Source of the DNA: Corynebacterium liangguodongii
GTDB lineage: Bacteria; Actinomycetota; Actinomycetes; Mycobacteriales; Mycobacteriaceae
Assembly (NCBI RefSeq): GCF_003070865.1
Contig: NZ_CP026948.1
Span: 2,046,001 to 2,110,000, forward strand
Length of the DNA: 64,000 bases
Direction of reading: 5' to 3'
Position numbers and translations under genes: made by a program. Every line of letters starts with the position of its first letter. The stretch's first letter is position 1. Positions 9,070 to 19,639 of the stretch are shown here, piece after piece. The notes beneath the pieces are model-generated. The model was given only the letters and a program-made list of their open reading frames with translations. It made no database searches and was not told the origin of the DNA.

Positions 9070-9860
9070 TGCAGCAACGGCTGGCGCGCCCGCGCCTCCG
9101 CGATCGCCCCGGGGTCAACCTCGGCGTAGAGGATGGTGGGCTCAAAGCCGGCCTCCGCGATGCGCTCCCCGGAGGGGCTGATGACCACCGAATGCCCCAC
9201 CCCCGTGGGCCCACTCGCCTGCCCGCCGAGCGCGGCCCCGCCGGGGCGTGCCTGCCCGGCGCCGGCGATATACACCCCGGCGTCGAGGGCTCGCGCCTGG
9301 GTGAGCGTGCGCCACTGGTCGAGCTTCCCCGGCCCGTCGGCCCAGCTCGTGGGCACGACGACGAGGCCGGCGCCGCACATGGCGAGCCGGGTGAACTGCC
9401 CGGGGAAGCGGATGTCGAAGCAGGTGGCCACGCCGACGACGAGGTCGTCGACAAGAAACGTAACCAGGCGCCCGCCGGGCTTGACCGTGTCGGATTCGCG
9501 GTAGCTGGACACGTCGAAGGTGTGGATCTTGTCGTAGCCCTTGTGCACTCCCCCGCCGGTGATCAGCGCCGTGTTGAAGACGCGGTTTCTGCCGCCGAGG
9601 CGGTCGGCGGGGCGAAACATCCCCGCCACGATGGTGACCCCGAGCTCCGCGGCGAGCTCGCGCAGCCCCGAGCTAAACGGCCCGCCGAGGTCCTCGGCCT
9701 GGGTATCGAGCCTGCCCTGGTTGAAGCCTTGGCTCGCGGCCTCGGGCGCGACGATGAGGCGCGCGCCTTGCCCGGCGGCGCGGCGGATCTCCGCGTCGAG
9801 GAGGGCAAGGTTGTCGCCCTTATCAGGCCCGGAGGTTAGCTGCAACAGCGCGATCTTCAT
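9057..9860 (-). CDS. Carbon-nitrogen hydrolase (nitrilase superfamily, Nit-like)
   Basis: A 267-aa cytoplasmic hydrolase of the nitrilase superfamily, of normal length. The Glu-Lys-Cys triad is visible: Glu in LIVAPEAA, Lys in HKGYDKIHTFD, and Cys in GVATCFDIRFPGQF. The sequence resembles the Nit1/Nit2 branch, some members of which repair deaminated glutathione or hydrolyse omega-amides; in a mycothiol-containing organism the substrate is open. ATG 9860 starts MKIALLQLTSGPDKGDN; a much longer upstream extension lacks similarity and is rejected. TACGGT lies 7 nt before this ATG, consistent with a leaderless transcript. Confidence 0.88.
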   Translation of the reverse strand: MKIALLQLTSGPDKGDNLALLDAEIRRAAGQGARLIVAPEAASQGFNQGRLDTQAEDLGGPFSSGLRELAAELGVTIVAGMFRPADRLGGRNRVFNTALITGGGVHKGYDKIHTFDVSSYRESDTVKPGGRLVTFLVDDLVVGVATCFDIRFPGQFTRLAMCGAGLVVVPTSWADGPGKLDQWRTLTQARALDAGVYIAGAGQARPGGAALGGQASGPTGVGHSVVISPSGERIAEAGFEPTILYAEVDPGAIAEARARQPLLHYPW

Positions 9861-9951
9861 AGCCCCTACCGTATGTGGATAACCCCCACCTATCCACAAC
9901 CCCGCGCCGGTGCTCTTGCTCCTGCGCGCGTCTTCGCCGACCCTAGGCCGC

Positions 9952-10221
9952 ATGAACGCCATCCAGCTTTCGACCGAGACGTCCCTTGCCGCCCGGCGCG
10001 CTCTGCCGGGCTGGCCCGCGCTGCCCGAGGCCCGCTTGTCGGCCGGGCAGGCAGCCGCCGGGCTCGCCAGCTTCCAACAGCGCGCACGCTCGCTTGTCGA
10101 CGCCCCCTCGGCCGCCGCCCGCACGCGCTGCGCCTCCATCGCCTCCTTCGCCGCGGAGGTCATCTCCCTCGATCGCCGCCTCGCCGAGGCCCTCACCAGG
10201 TGCGCCGATGGCCGCCCCTAG
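9952..10221 (+). CDS. Small helical protein of unknown function, coupled to the downstream hydrolase
   Basis: An 89-aa Ala-rich helical protein (MNAIQLSTETSLAARRALPG...) without a signal peptide or membrane segment. Its stop overlaps the start of the next gene by 14 bp, so the two are probably translationally coupled. The hydrolase downstream also begins with a helical domain. The layout recalls actinobacterial small helical proteins (WXG100/PE-like) paired with DUF1023-type hydrolases, but I see no WxG motif, so a link to secretion is only a guess. Confidence 0.6.
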   Translation: MNAIQLSTETSLAARRALPGWPALPEARLSAGQAAAGLASFQQRARSLVDAPSAAARTRCASIASFAAEVISLDRRLAEALTRCADGRP

Positions 10222-11398
10222 TGCGAGCGCCGACACCAGCACCGGTGCCGGTGCCGTATACGCGCCGCGCCTCAACGCCGCGGAACTTCGTGTGGCGGCG
10301 GACGCTCTCGAGCTGGCTGCCGCTGCCGCCGACGGCCGCGGCCGGGACATCGAGGCGGCGTGCGAGGAGATCGCAGGCACCGGGTTCGGCGGGGAGGTCG
10401 CCGCCCAGGGCCTGAGCGGGTTTGCCTGGTGGGCGGGGCGGATCTTCGCGGTGGCGGCCCTGCTGCGCCACGGCGCGCAGATCCTGCGCAGCTCCGCGAG
10501 CGCGCAGGAGGCGCTCGACCGGCTCGCGCTGCTCGCCTTAACGCTGCGCCACGCCGAGTCCGTGCGCTACCTCAACGCCCTCTCCGCGCTGCTCGACCGC
10601 GACACCGCCGCGGCACTCGAGGCCTTGGCGGGCGGGGGCGCACCGACCCTGGCGGACCAGCCCGGGGTGCCGTTGGGCACCATCGACGCGCGGGTCGCCG
10701 AGACCCTCCCGGCCGCCACCGTGGAGACGGTGCGCGCGGCCGGGGGATACATCCTCGAGTCCGGCCCCGGGGGAACGACCGTGCTCATCGGTGCGGACAA
10801 CGGGGAAAACACCGACCCGAGCCGGGTCATCACCATGGTCGCGGGCGTGAGCACGGGCAGGCCCGACCAGCTCGCCGGGGAGCTGTCGAAGGCCCGCGGG
10901 ATCGCCGCGGCGACGGGTGCCACCGTGGTGGTGTGGCAGGGCTACGCGCCCCCGCCCAGTGTCGTCCACGGGATCGATCCGACCGCCGCCGGGATCGGCG
11001 GGCCCGCCCTCTCCCGGTTCCAATCGGCGCTGCGCCAGCGCTACCCGAACGCCCAGCTCACCGTGGTGGCGCACAGCTACGGAACCGTGGTGGCCGACCG
11101 CGCGGCGCGCGAGACGGGGCTCGATGTTGATGACCTCTGGCTGCTGGGCTCCCCCGGGATGGGCGCGTCGGGCGTCGATAAGCTTGTGCTCGTCGGGGAT
11201 GACCCGCAGGTCTACGTCGCGGACGCCGACCGCGACCCGATCCTGGCCACGCGCTACCTCAGCGACGCGGCGCACGGGTATTCGCCGTCAGATGAGTCTT
11301 TCGGCGCCACGGTGGTCCGCGGCGTGCGCGGCGATCACGGCGCCTATTTCACAGACCCCGTCCTGCTGCGCGCGCTCGAGGACGCCGGGCGGCGGTGA
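10208..11398 (+). CDS. Alpha/beta hydrolase (DUF1023-like) with helical N-terminal domain
   Basis: A 396-aa protein. Residues 1-170 are Ala-rich helices; the C-terminal half is an alpha/beta hydrolase with the nucleophile elbow VVAHSYGTVVADRAA (AHSYG as GxSxG variant), an acid candidate in YVADADRDPI and a His candidate in GDHGAYFTD. This combination is typical of actinobacterial DUF1023 proteins. The substrate is unknown. The start ATG at 10208 overlaps the preceding small gene. No signal peptide is seen, so cytoplasmic location or ESX-type export would both be possible. The following gene begins 20 nt downstream but has its own -10-like hexamer. Confidence 0.8.
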   Translation: MAAPSASADTSTGAGAVYAPRLNAAELRVAADALELAAAAADGRGRDIEAACEEIAGTGFGGEVAAQGLSGFAWWAGRIFAVAALLRHGAQILRSSASAQEALDRLALLALTLRHAESVRYLNALSALLDRDTAAALEALAGGGAPTLADQPGVPLGTIDARVAETLPAATVETVRAAGGYILESGPGGTTVLIGADNGENTDPSRVITMVAGVSTGRPDQLAGELSKARGIAAATGATVVVWQGYAPPPSVVHGIDPTAAGIGGPALSRFQSALRQRYPNAQLTVVAHSYGTVVADRAARETGLDVDDLWLLGSPGMGASGVDKLVLVGDDPQVYVADADRDPILATRYLSDAAHGYSPSDESFGATVVRGVRGDHGAYFTDPVLLRALEDAGRR

Positions 11399-11418
11399 AA
11401 ACCCCTACGATCGGCACC

Positions 11419-13179
11419 ATGTCCACTTCCTTCGCCCAGTACATCGTCCACACCTTGGAGGGCCTCGGCGTCAAGCGCATCTACGGCCTCGTCGGCGACT
11501 CCCTCAACCCCCTCTCGGATGCCGTGCGCGGCAGCGAGATCGAATGGATCCACGTGCGCAACGAGGAGGCCGCCGCGTTCGCGGCCGCGGCCGACTCCCT
11601 GACCACGGGCGAGCTCGCGGTCTGCGGCGCGTCCTGCGGACCGGGCAATACCCACCTCATCCAGGGCCTCTACGAGGCCCACCGCGACCGGGCCCGCGTG
11701 CTCGCGATCGCCTCGCACATTCCCTCCGCCGAGATCGGCTCCGAGTTCTTCCAGGCCACCCACCCCGAGTACGTCTTCCAGGAGTGCTCCGGCTACCGCG
11801 AGGTCGTCCATTCCCCCACCCAGGGAGCGCGCGTGCTGCACAACGCCTTACAGTCGACCTATTCCGGGGGCGGTGTGAGCGTCATGGTCATCCCCGGCGA
11901 CGTCTTCTCCGCCGATGCCCCCGAATCCTCCACCGCGCAGTCTACCTTCGCCCGCGGGGACGGCCGCCGCGTCTTCCCCGACCCGGGCGAGGCGGCCGCC
12001 CTTGTGGATGCGATCAACACCGCGAAGAACGTCACCCTGTTCTGCGGCTACGGTGCCCGCGACGCCCGGGAAGAGGTCTTCGCGCTCGCCGAGAAGATCA
12101 AGGCCCCCATCGGGCACTCCTTCCGCGGCAAGATGTTTATTGCGCACGACAACCCGTATGACGTGGGCATGTCCGGCCTGCTCGGCTACGGCGCCTGCCA
12201 CGAGGCCTCGCTCGAGGCGGACCTATTTATCATGGTGGGCACAGATTTCCCCTACAGCGACTGGCTGCCGAAGGGAAACGTCGCGCAGATCGACCTCGAC
12301 GGTTCCCACATCGGGCGCCGCACGCCGGTGACATACCCCGTCATCGGCGACGTGAAGAGCGTGTTGGAAAACATCCTCCCGCACGTCGAGGAAAAGGCTG
12401 ACCGCTCGTTTTTGGACCGCATGCTCGCCCGCCACGCGGAGCTGCTTGAACATGTCGTGGAGAAATACACCACCCCGGCGGCGGAGGCGCGCACCCCCAT
12501 CCACCCGGAGTTCGCCGCGAGCGTGATCGACGAGCTCATTGCCGACGACGCCTTCGTCACCGTCGATACCGGCATGTGCAACGTGTGGTCCTCGCGCTAC
12601 CTCACCCCGAACGGCACGCGCGGCGAGCTCGCCTCCTACCTCCACGGCACGATGGCCAACGCCTTGCCGATGGCCATCGGGGTGCAGGCCGCCCACCCGG
12701 ACCGCCAGGTCGTCTCGTGGTCCGGCGACGGGGGCCTGGGCATGCTGCTTGGGGAGCTCCTCACCGTGGCGCTGCACAACCTGCCGGTGAAGATCGTGGT
12801 GTTTAACAACTCCTCGCTCGGCATGGTCAAGCTCGAGATGATCGTCCAGGGCTTCCCCGATTTCGGCACCGACCACGAGCATGTCAACTACGCCGCGATC
12901 GCCGAGGCGGTCGGCATCGCCGCGTTCCGCGTGGAGGATCCCGCGCAGCTGCGCGAGGCGGTTTCAGAGGCGCTCGCGGCCGACGGGCCCGCGCTTATCG
13001 ACGTCGTCACGGACCCCAACGCACTGTCCCTGCCGCCGGACATTACCGCCGAGATGCTCCAGGGCTTTACCGCCACCGGTGTAAAGACGGTGCTCGAGGG
13101 AGGCGTGGGCAAGATGGTCGAGCTCGCGCGCCGCAACCTGCGCCAGATCGGAGCCGCCGCGGCGATCGAGGTGAAGTAG
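11419..13179 (+). CDS. pqo: Pyruvate:quinone oxidoreductase (pyruvate dehydrogenase, quinone)
   Basis: A 586-aa thiamine-diphosphate enzyme that oxidises pyruvate to acetate and CO2 and passes electrons to menaquinone at the inner face of the membrane. The PYR domain carries the catalytic Glu in VRNEEAAAFAAAA. The FAD/central domain spans about 190-330. The PP domain has the ThDP/Mg motif from GDGGLGMLLG to NNSSLGMVKLE. The C-terminal tail (LEGGVGKMVELARRN) fits the lipid-binding tail of PoxB/Pqo. TACGAT lies 7 nt before ATG 11419 (leaderless), which favours this start over ATG 11395. In corynebacteria the enzyme is typically most active in stationary phase. Confidence 0.93.
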   Translation: MSTSFAQYIVHTLEGLGVKRIYGLVGDSLNPLSDAVRGSEIEWIHVRNEEAAAFAAAADSLTTGELAVCGASCGPGNTHLIQGLYEAHRDRARVLAIASHIPSAEIGSEFFQATHPEYVFQECSGYREVVHSPTQGARVLHNALQSTYSGGGVSVMVIPGDVFSADAPESSTAQSTFARGDGRRVFPDPGEAAALVDAINTAKNVTLFCGYGARDAREEVFALAEKIKAPIGHSFRGKMFIAHDNPYDVGMSGLLGYGACHEASLEADLFIMVGTDFPYSDWLPKGNVAQIDLDGSHIGRRTPVTYPVIGDVKSVLENILPHVEEKADRSFLDRMLARHAELLEHVVEKYTTPAAEARTPIHPEFAASVIDELIADDAFVTVDTGMCNVWSSRYLTPNGTRGELASYLHGTMANALPMAIGVQAAHPDRQVVSWSGDGGLGMLLGELLTVALHNLPVKIVVFNNSSLGMVKLEMIVQGFPDFGTDHEHVNYAAIAEAVGIAAFRVEDPAQLREAVSEALAADGPALIDVVTDPNALSLPPDITAEMLQGFTATGVKTVLEGGVGKMVELARRNLRQIGAAAAIEVK

Positions 13180-13344
13180 CACCTCCCCCCACGGCCCGCG
13201 CCGACCGCCCTCGACCAGTGCGATCCCGGCGAGACACAATCATGCGCAAATCGTTATGGGAACGCAACACAAAACGATGGGCCAATCCTTATCCTGGGCC
13301 AAGCAAACATATTCACCAAGATTGATTAGAAAGGTTGTGTCCCA

Positions 13345-14103
13345 GTGACAACTTCGCACACCCCGGGCCGCAGTGACCGCACTGACCGCATCAACCCGCG
13401 CTCCGAATCCCACGCCTACGAGGCCGAGACCACCGTCGCCGACAACGACCAGACGGGCCGTGAAGCCTGGATCGGCACCGATAGCGTCGAGGTCTCCCGC
13501 GGCAACGTGTCGTGGGGCGCCATCATCGCCGGCGTGGTCACCTTCCTCGGCATCATGATCCTGCTCGGCGTCGGCGCCGCCGCGATGGGCCTGCAGGGCT
13601 CCTCGTCCGTGGCCACCGGCATCTTCGCCCTCATCTCCTTGGCCGTCGCCTTCGCCGCCGGCGGCTACGTCTCCGGCGCCTTGGGCGTGCGCGCGGGCGT
13701 GTTCCACGGCTTCGCCACCTGGGCCACCTCCCTTATCGCCTCCCTCGTCCTCGCCGGCTGGCTGGGTGCCTCCGTCGTCGGCGGGCTGGGCTCCGCGCTC
13801 GGCTCGGTGGCGCAGTCCGCTGGTAACGCCGTGAGCGTCACCAGCGAGGACGCCCAGGCCGCGCAGGATAGCGTCGACCCGCAGCAGGCTGAGCAGGCCC
13901 AGCAGCAGGCCCGCGACGCCGCCGGCCAGGCCGCCCAGCAGGCACAGCAGACCTACAACGAGGTCGCGCCGCAGGCCGCTGAGGGCTCCTGGTGGACGTT
14001 CTTCGGCCTCATCGTGGGCGCCGTGATCTCCTCCCTCGCCGGCGCCGCAGGCTCCCGCTCCGTGCTCACCCGCACCGAGGAGCAGGTTCTTCGCCGCCGC
14101 TAG
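13345..14103 (+). CDS. Multi-pass membrane protein with Gln/Ala-rich loop
   Basis: A 252-aa membrane protein with a polar N-terminus (about 55 residues), three hydrophobic helices (about 58-80, 92-115, 122-150), a Gln/Ala-rich hydrophilic region (about 170-215, AEQAQQQARDAAGQAAQQ) and a last helix (about 220-240). The layout resembles TIGR04086/YrzE-like proteins, but I do not recognise a function. Translation starts at a GTG with an AAAGG ribosome-binding site. The transcript ends at a strong terminator 57 bp downstream. Codon and base use match the core genes around it. Confidence 0.75.
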   Translation: MTTSHTPGRSDRTDRINPRSESHAYEAETTVADNDQTGREAWIGTDSVEVSRGNVSWGAIIAGVVTFLGIMILLGVGAAAMGLQGSSSVATGIFALISLAVAFAAGGYVSGALGVRAGVFHGFATWATSLIASLVLAGWLGASVVGGLGSALGSVAQSAGNAVSVTSEDAQAAQDSVDPQQAEQAQQQARDAAGQAAQQAQQTYNEVAPQAAEGSWWTFFGLIVGAVISSLAGAAGSRSVLTRTEEQVLRRR

Positions 14104-14159
14104 GGAGCACGCGGGCCCAGCTCCCGCGAGGCCTAGTTGAAAGGCTTCACCACAACGAC

Positions 14160-14197
14160 ATTGCACCGGGCGGAACCATCCGCCCGGTGCAATTTTT
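14160..14197 (+). terminator. Intrinsic terminator between the membrane-protein gene and hspR
   Basis: A perfect 15-bp stem (14160-14174 and 14179-14193) with a 4-nt ACCA loop is followed on the plus strand by a short T run. It lies between convergent genes and can act for the plus-strand gene. The A/T ends of the stem could let it also serve hspR. Confidence 0.88.
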
Positions 14198-14214
14198 CTC
14201 CGCCCGTACTCCCG

Positions 14215-14598
14215 CTAAGAGCGGGGGCGCCTACGCCTCATCGAGGGGTCCCACGCCACGACCGCCGTGGAGCGCGGCACGTGGACGAGCTCGCCTCCGC
14301 GGCGCGTTGAGCCCTCAACGCGCTTGCGCAGCTCCTCGTTTTCCTCCTGCAACCGCTCGATCTCGCCGGTGAGCTCGATGATGGTCTTGATCCCGGCGAG
14401 GTTGACCCCCTCCTCCTGGGACAGGTACTGGATGCGGCGCAGCATGGAGATGTCGCGGCGTGAGTAGCGCCGCCCCCCGCCTGCGGTGCGCGCCGGGGAG
14501 ACCAGGCCCATGCGGTCGTAGGTGCGCAACGTCTGCGCGTGCATGCCGGTAATCTCCGCGGCCACCGAGATGACGAAGTATTCCTGCTCGCTGTCCAT
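14215..14598 (-). CDS. hspR: Heat-shock repressor HspR (MerR family)
   Basis: A 127-aa MerR-type regulator. The N-terminal winged helix-turn-helix reads YFVISVAAEITGMHAQTLRTYDRMGLVSP, then GGGRRYSRRDISMLRRIQYL. A coiled coil (about 80-105, IERLQEENEELRKRVE) mediates dimerisation. HspR binds HAIR sequences and represses dnaK and clpB, using DnaK as co-repressor. It is the last gene after dnaJ, with only 11 nt between them, the usual actinobacterial arrangement. GAGGTGA lies upstream of ATG 14598, so this start is preferred over ATG 14628, which would overlap dnaJ. The three HAIR-type sites in this window are its likely targets. Confidence 0.95.
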   Translation of the reverse strand: MDSEQEYFVISVAAEITGMHAQTLRTYDRMGLVSPARTAGGGRRYSRRDISMLRRIQYLSQEEGVNLAGIKTIIELTGEIERLQEENEELRKRVEGSTRRGGELVHVPRSTAVVAWDPSMRRRRPRS

Positions 14599-14609
14599 GC
14601 TCACCTCGC

Positions 14610-15812
14610 CTACTTCAACCCGGCCCACCCGGCTCGGGGGTTAAAGCCGGAGTCCTTCTCCGCCTGCGCGTAGGCGCGCAGCGCAGAGGCCGCGCCCGCA
14701 TCAAGGTGCGCGGGCACCTGCACCTCGACGGTGACAAGCAGGTCCCCAGCCGTCCCGGACTTCCTAGGCACGCCGCGGCCCGGTACGCGCAGCGTGCGCC
14801 CGCTCGGGGTGCCCGCCGGGATCTTCACCTTCACGGGTGTATCCAGTGTGGGCACGGCCACGGCCGCACCGAGTGCGAGTTCGCTGAAGGACACCGGCAC
14901 GGTGACCTCGAGGTCGTCGCCCTTGCGGCTAAAGACGGGGTCCGGGCGAACGTGGACGGTGACGAAGAGGTCCCCGGCCGGGGTGCCGTTCGGCCCGGCC
15001 TCACCCTGCCCGGCGAGGCGCACCTTCTGGCCGTCGATCACCCCCGCGGGGATACGCACCGTAATGGAGCGGGTCCGGCGCACCGTGCCCGTGCCGGAGC
15101 AATCCCCGCACGGGTCCTCGATGCGCTGGCCCGTCGCCCCGCACTCCGGGCACGGCCGCGCCATCCCGAACGCCCCGCTGTTCTCTCGCACATACCCGCT
15201 GCCGGAGCACGCGGTGCAGGTGGTCACCGTGCTGCTGCGCGAGCCGGATCCGTGGCAGGTGGTGCACGGCGCGTCGCCGGTGAGCTCCAGAGGAATCGTC
15301 GTTCCCTGGGCCGCCTCGCGGAAATCGAGGGTTATTTCCGTTTCGACGTCGGCCCCCCGCGTCGGCCGAGCATTCCTGCCAGCAGCGCCGCCGCGGTTAA
15401 AGATGCCACTGAAGAGATCACTAAAGCCGCCTTCTCCAGCCGATCCGCCAGCGGCGGCTCTGCCGAAGATGTCGGAGAGGTCGAAGTCTGCGCTCGTTTG
15501 GCTCGTCTGGGCGCGAAACCCTCCCGGGAAGCCCGGGCCTCCTGTCCCCCCGAAGCGGCCGAAGCCCCCAGAGTTCACCATCGACTTCAACTCGTCGTAT
15601 TCCTTGCGCTTGGCCGCGTCCCCGACGACGTCGTAGGCCTCGGCAACCCGCTTGAACTTATCCTCGGCGGCTTTGTTGCCGGGGTTGCTATCAGGGTGGT
15701 TCTCGCGGGCGAGCCTGCGGTAGGCCTTCTTAATATCGGCCGCGCTCGCGGTCGAGGACACTCCAAGGTCGCCGTAGTAGTCCTTATTCACCCAGTCTTG
15801 CTGCATCGCCAT
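14610..15812 (-). CDS. dnaJ: Co-chaperone DnaJ
   Basis: A 400-aa DnaJ of full type-I architecture. It contains a J domain with the HPD motif ([11 protein letters not shown]), a Gly/Phe-rich linker ([18 protein letters not shown]), a zinc domain with four CxxC modules ([32 protein letters not shown]), and C-terminal substrate-binding domains. It stimulates DnaK ATPase activity and delivers unfolded clients. A strong AAAGGAGG precedes ATG 15812; an in-frame ATG two codons later is an alternative. A terminator separates it from grpE, so some independent promoter activity upstream of dnaJ is likely, though I see no HAIR there. Confidence 0.96.
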   Translation of the reverse strand: MAMQQDWVNKDYYGDLGVSSTASAADIKKAYRRLARENHPDSNPGNKAAEDKFKRVAEAYDVVGDAAKRKEYDELKSMVNSGGFGRFGGTGGPGFPGGFRAQTSQTSADFDLSDIFGRAAAGGSAGEGGFSDLFSGIFNRGGAAGRNARPTRGADVETEITLDFREAAQGTTIPLELTGDAPCTTCHGSGSRSSTVTTCTACSGSGYVRENSGAFGMARPCPECGATGQRIEDPCGDCSGTGTVRRTRSITVRIPAGVIDGQKVRLAGQGEAGPNGTPAGDLFVTVHVRPDPVFSRKGDDLEVTVPVSFSELALGAAVAVPTLDTPVKVKIPAGTPSGRTLRVPGRGVPRKSGTAGDLLVTVEVQVPAHLDAGAASALRAYAQAEKDSGFNPRAGWAGLK

Positions 15813-15895
15813 GGAGACACCCTCCTTTCGTGTGTCGTTGTCTCACTTCGGTATCGCCTATGTTTTGTTGCTAAATAATCGTGTTCGTGGATCTG

Positions 15896-15944
15896 AAAAA
15901 AGGCCGGGGTGCCACGCCCCACTCTCGCGTGCGCGCACCCCGGC
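15896..15944 (-). terminator. Intrinsic terminator between grpE and dnaJ
   Basis: On the minus strand a 10-bp GC stem (GCCGGGGTGC at 15935-15944 pairing with 15903-15912) with a 22-nt loop, itself able to pair in part, is followed by six T. It lies 20 nt after the grpE stop. It would limit read-through from dnaK-grpE into dnaJ-hspR. Confidence 0.8.
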
Positions 15945-15963
15945 ATCATTCCTAACTGCCCGC

Positions 15964-16644
15964 CTAGGCCTCCGGCTTGCCTTCGGCTGGGTCGCCGATG
16001 AGCACCATGGCGTTTCGCACGAGGCGATCGCCCACGCGGTAGCCCTTGCGCAAGACGGTGTCCACAACCTTGGTCTCGCCCTGGGAGAGGTCCTGAACGG
16101 CCTCGTGGAGCTCGGGGTCGAACTCGTCTCCCGCCGTTCCGAACGCGCTCAGGCCCTGGGCCTCGAGCACGGAGCGGAACTTATCGGAAAACGCCTTGAG
16201 CGGTCCCTCGTTGAGGTCGCCGTGCTGGGCGGCGAGCTCGAGGTCGTCGAGAAGCGGGAGCAGCTCCGTGATCACACGCGACTTCGCCACCTCGGCAACC
16301 TGCGCGCGCTCGCGCTCGGAACGGCGCCGGTAGTTGGCGTATTCCGCGCTCAGGCGCTGCAGGTCCTCGGTGCGCTCGGCGAGCTGGAGCTCGGCCTCGC
16401 TGACCACACCGTCGCCATCGGCGTCGGTGTTGACCTCGCGCTCCGCGCCGAGGGCGTCGTCGATCTCGGCGTCGCTGAGCTCCGCCGACTCCCCGAGGGG
16501 GTCCTCGTCCGCCTCATCGAGTGCGGCCGATTCCGCGGCCTCGTCGGCCAGCGTCTCCGCCTGGTCGGGGGAGACGTACTCCGGGTCGGTGTTCTCGGGC
16601 GCGCCGGGGTCGTCGGGCATCTGGGGGGTATTCGGGTAGGTCAT
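15964..16644 (-). CDS. grpE: Nucleotide exchange factor GrpE
   Basis: A 226-aa GrpE. The first 80 or so residues are acidic and probably disordered ([20 protein letters not shown]). A long coiled coil follows ([26 protein letters not shown] split over about 80-115), then the beta domain that contacts DnaK ([18 protein letters not shown]). It releases ADP from DnaK. The acidic N-terminus is longer than in E. coli GrpE, as usual in actinobacteria. It lies 15 nt downstream of dnaK on the same strand and is co-transcribed with it. Confidence 0.96.
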   Translation of the reverse strand: MTYPNTPQMPDDPGAPENTDPEYVSPDQAETLADEAAESAALDEADEDPLGESAELSDAEIDDALGAEREVNTDADGDGVVSEAELQLAERTEDLQRLSAEYANYRRRSERERAQVAEVAKSRVITELLPLLDDLELAAQHGDLNEGPLKAFSDKFRSVLEAQGLSAFGTAGDEFDPELHEAVQDLSQGETKVVDTVLRKGYRVGDRLVRNAMVLIGDPAEGKPEA

Positions 16645-16659
16645 CTCGCGAGATCGTCC

Positions 16660-18501
<1,842 letters not shown>

Positions 18502-18543
18502 GTGTTGTGTCTCCTTGAAAGGTGGTTGTCTTACGTTTTTTAA

Positions 18544-18564
18544 GTTGAGGGCTTTCGACTCAAC
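18544..18564 (-). promoter_or_regulatory. HAIR operator 1 of dnaK, downstream of a SigA-like -10
   Basis: GTTGAGG-N7-ACTCAAC lies between the dnaK start codon and a TATAGT (-10, minus strand) at 18577-18582. HspR bound here would sit at or just after the transcription start. One position of the left half differs from the HAIR consensus. Confidence 0.8.
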
Positions 18565-18598
18565 TTCTCCCCGCCTACTATACACGGCCGGGAGCACT

Positions 18599-18619
18599 CT
18601 TGAGTCGATCACACTCAAC
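18599..18619 (-). promoter_or_regulatory. HAIR operator 2 of dnaK, over the -35 region
   Basis: CTTGAGT-N7-ACTCAAC is the closest match to the HAIR consensus in this window (one mismatch). It overlaps the -35 position 17 nt upstream of TATAGT at 18577-18582 and the expected start region of the SigH-type promoter at 18626-18651. Confidence 0.88.
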
Positions 18620-18625
18620 CTACGT

Positions 18626-18664
18626 AACGCACCCACCCAGAAAGTTGTTCCCGCCCGGCTCAAC
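18626..18664 (-). promoter_or_regulatory. SigH-type dnaK promoter overlapped by a degenerate third HAIR
   Basis: On the minus strand GGAA (18648-18651) and GTT (18626-18628) are 19 nt apart, the same spacing as at clpB. The -35 is covered by a HAIR-like GTTGTTC-N7-GCTCAAC (18644-18664), extended to a 7-bp inverted repeat AAAGTTG/CAACTTT (18641-18667). The third site is weak. Confidence 0.6.
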
Positions 18665-18700
18665 TTTCCGCCACAGCGCCTGCTTATCGATGCTGACCCC

Positions 18701-19495
18701 CTACCGGTTCATGCCGGCAACCCACTGGTCAACGAGCGGGCGGGCGGCAAACCCCAGCGCAGCAATGAGGATGAGCGCCACCACCCCGCCGGCGATGCCG
18801 ATGCTGGAGAGCTGATCTCCACTCAAGCTCGAGCCGGAGGAGACAGCCCCCGTCGAGTCCTTCTTATTCGCGCACGCCTCGAAGGCCTTGCTGTAGGTGA
18901 GGATCGGCGCAGCAAAGCGGGGGTAGTTCTCCTTGGCAGTCTCCACGATGAGGTCCTTCGCTCCGGAGATACCGCCGTCGATCGCAGAGGTCCACGCTGC
19001 CGCCATGGCAACGCCGGCGAGGTCCACACCATAGAGGGGCCCGCCCTCCTCGTGGGCCTGCGCCGGGAACATCACGATCTCCCGGTCCCCATCCTCGATA
19101 ACCTCTCGCTTAGACAGATTGGCAAAGGCCACGCCGCGCACGTAGTTCGAGTGATCATCACCGGTGGACATGAAAAACCGCGTCTGCGCCCCGCGCGTCT
19201 CCGCATCCGGGCTCAACAGCGCGGCATTCTTCGTCGCCGGGTCAAGCGCGTACGCCTCGATAAGGCCCGCGCCCTCCCGCTCGCTCAGGCCAGCAAAGGC
19301 ATTGCGTGCGATGAGCTCAAAGAGCTGGCGGTAGGCGTCGTTGACCTTCTCCTGGTCGCTTTCAGTGAAGGTGATAGTGCATGTATCCGTCGCGGCGTTA
19401 TAGCCGTTTTCCCACGCGCGTGCGTGCGGCGCGGCCACGCCGGTGGCCACCACGGCCAGCGAGGTAGCGAGCGCAGCGAGTCGGGTTCGTTTCAT
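18701..19495 (-). CDS. Secreted, C-terminally anchored protein of unknown function
   Basis: A 264-aa protein with a Sec signal peptide ([27 protein letters not shown], cleavage near residue 27), a mostly helical extracellular domain and a C-terminal membrane helix (about 233-252, [19 protein letters not shown]) with a short tail. Two Cys (in ATDTCTITF and AFEACANKK) could form a disulfide. The topology is that of a cell-surface protein held by its C-terminus. A similar build is known for several corynebacterial surface proteins, but I do not recognise a defined domain. It is transcribed toward dnaK, with about 40 nt before the dnaK regulatory sites. Confidence 0.75.
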   Translation of the reverse strand: MKRTRLAALATSLAVVATGVAAPHARAWENGYNAATDTCTITFTESDQEKVNDAYRQLFELIARNAFAGLSEREGAGLIEAYALDPATKNAALLSPDAETRGAQTRFFMSTGDDHSNYVRGVAFANLSKREVIEDGDREIVMFPAQAHEEGGPLYGVDLAGVAMAAAWTSAIDGGISGAKDLIVETAKENYPRFAAPILTYSKAFEACANKKDSTGAVSSGSSLSGDQLSSIGIAGGVVALILIAALGFAARPLVDQWVAGMNR

Positions 19496-19639
19496 AGTCC
19501 ATATCCTTTCTGTCGGGAAATTACTTCTCGCCGAGGATCCTAGCGCCCGACATTGCTCCGTGCCAGGGTTTTCCCATTTTTCTTACAGAAAAACCCTCGC
19601 GTCTGCCCCGGCCCCCGCGATCTGGCACAATAAGTGCTT

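Noticed and set aside
13240-14166. 308-codon minus-strand frame opposite the membrane-protein gene
   Set aside because: Gly/His/Asp-rich, low complexity, overlaps a gene with membrane helices, a ribosome-binding site and a terminator in the right place.
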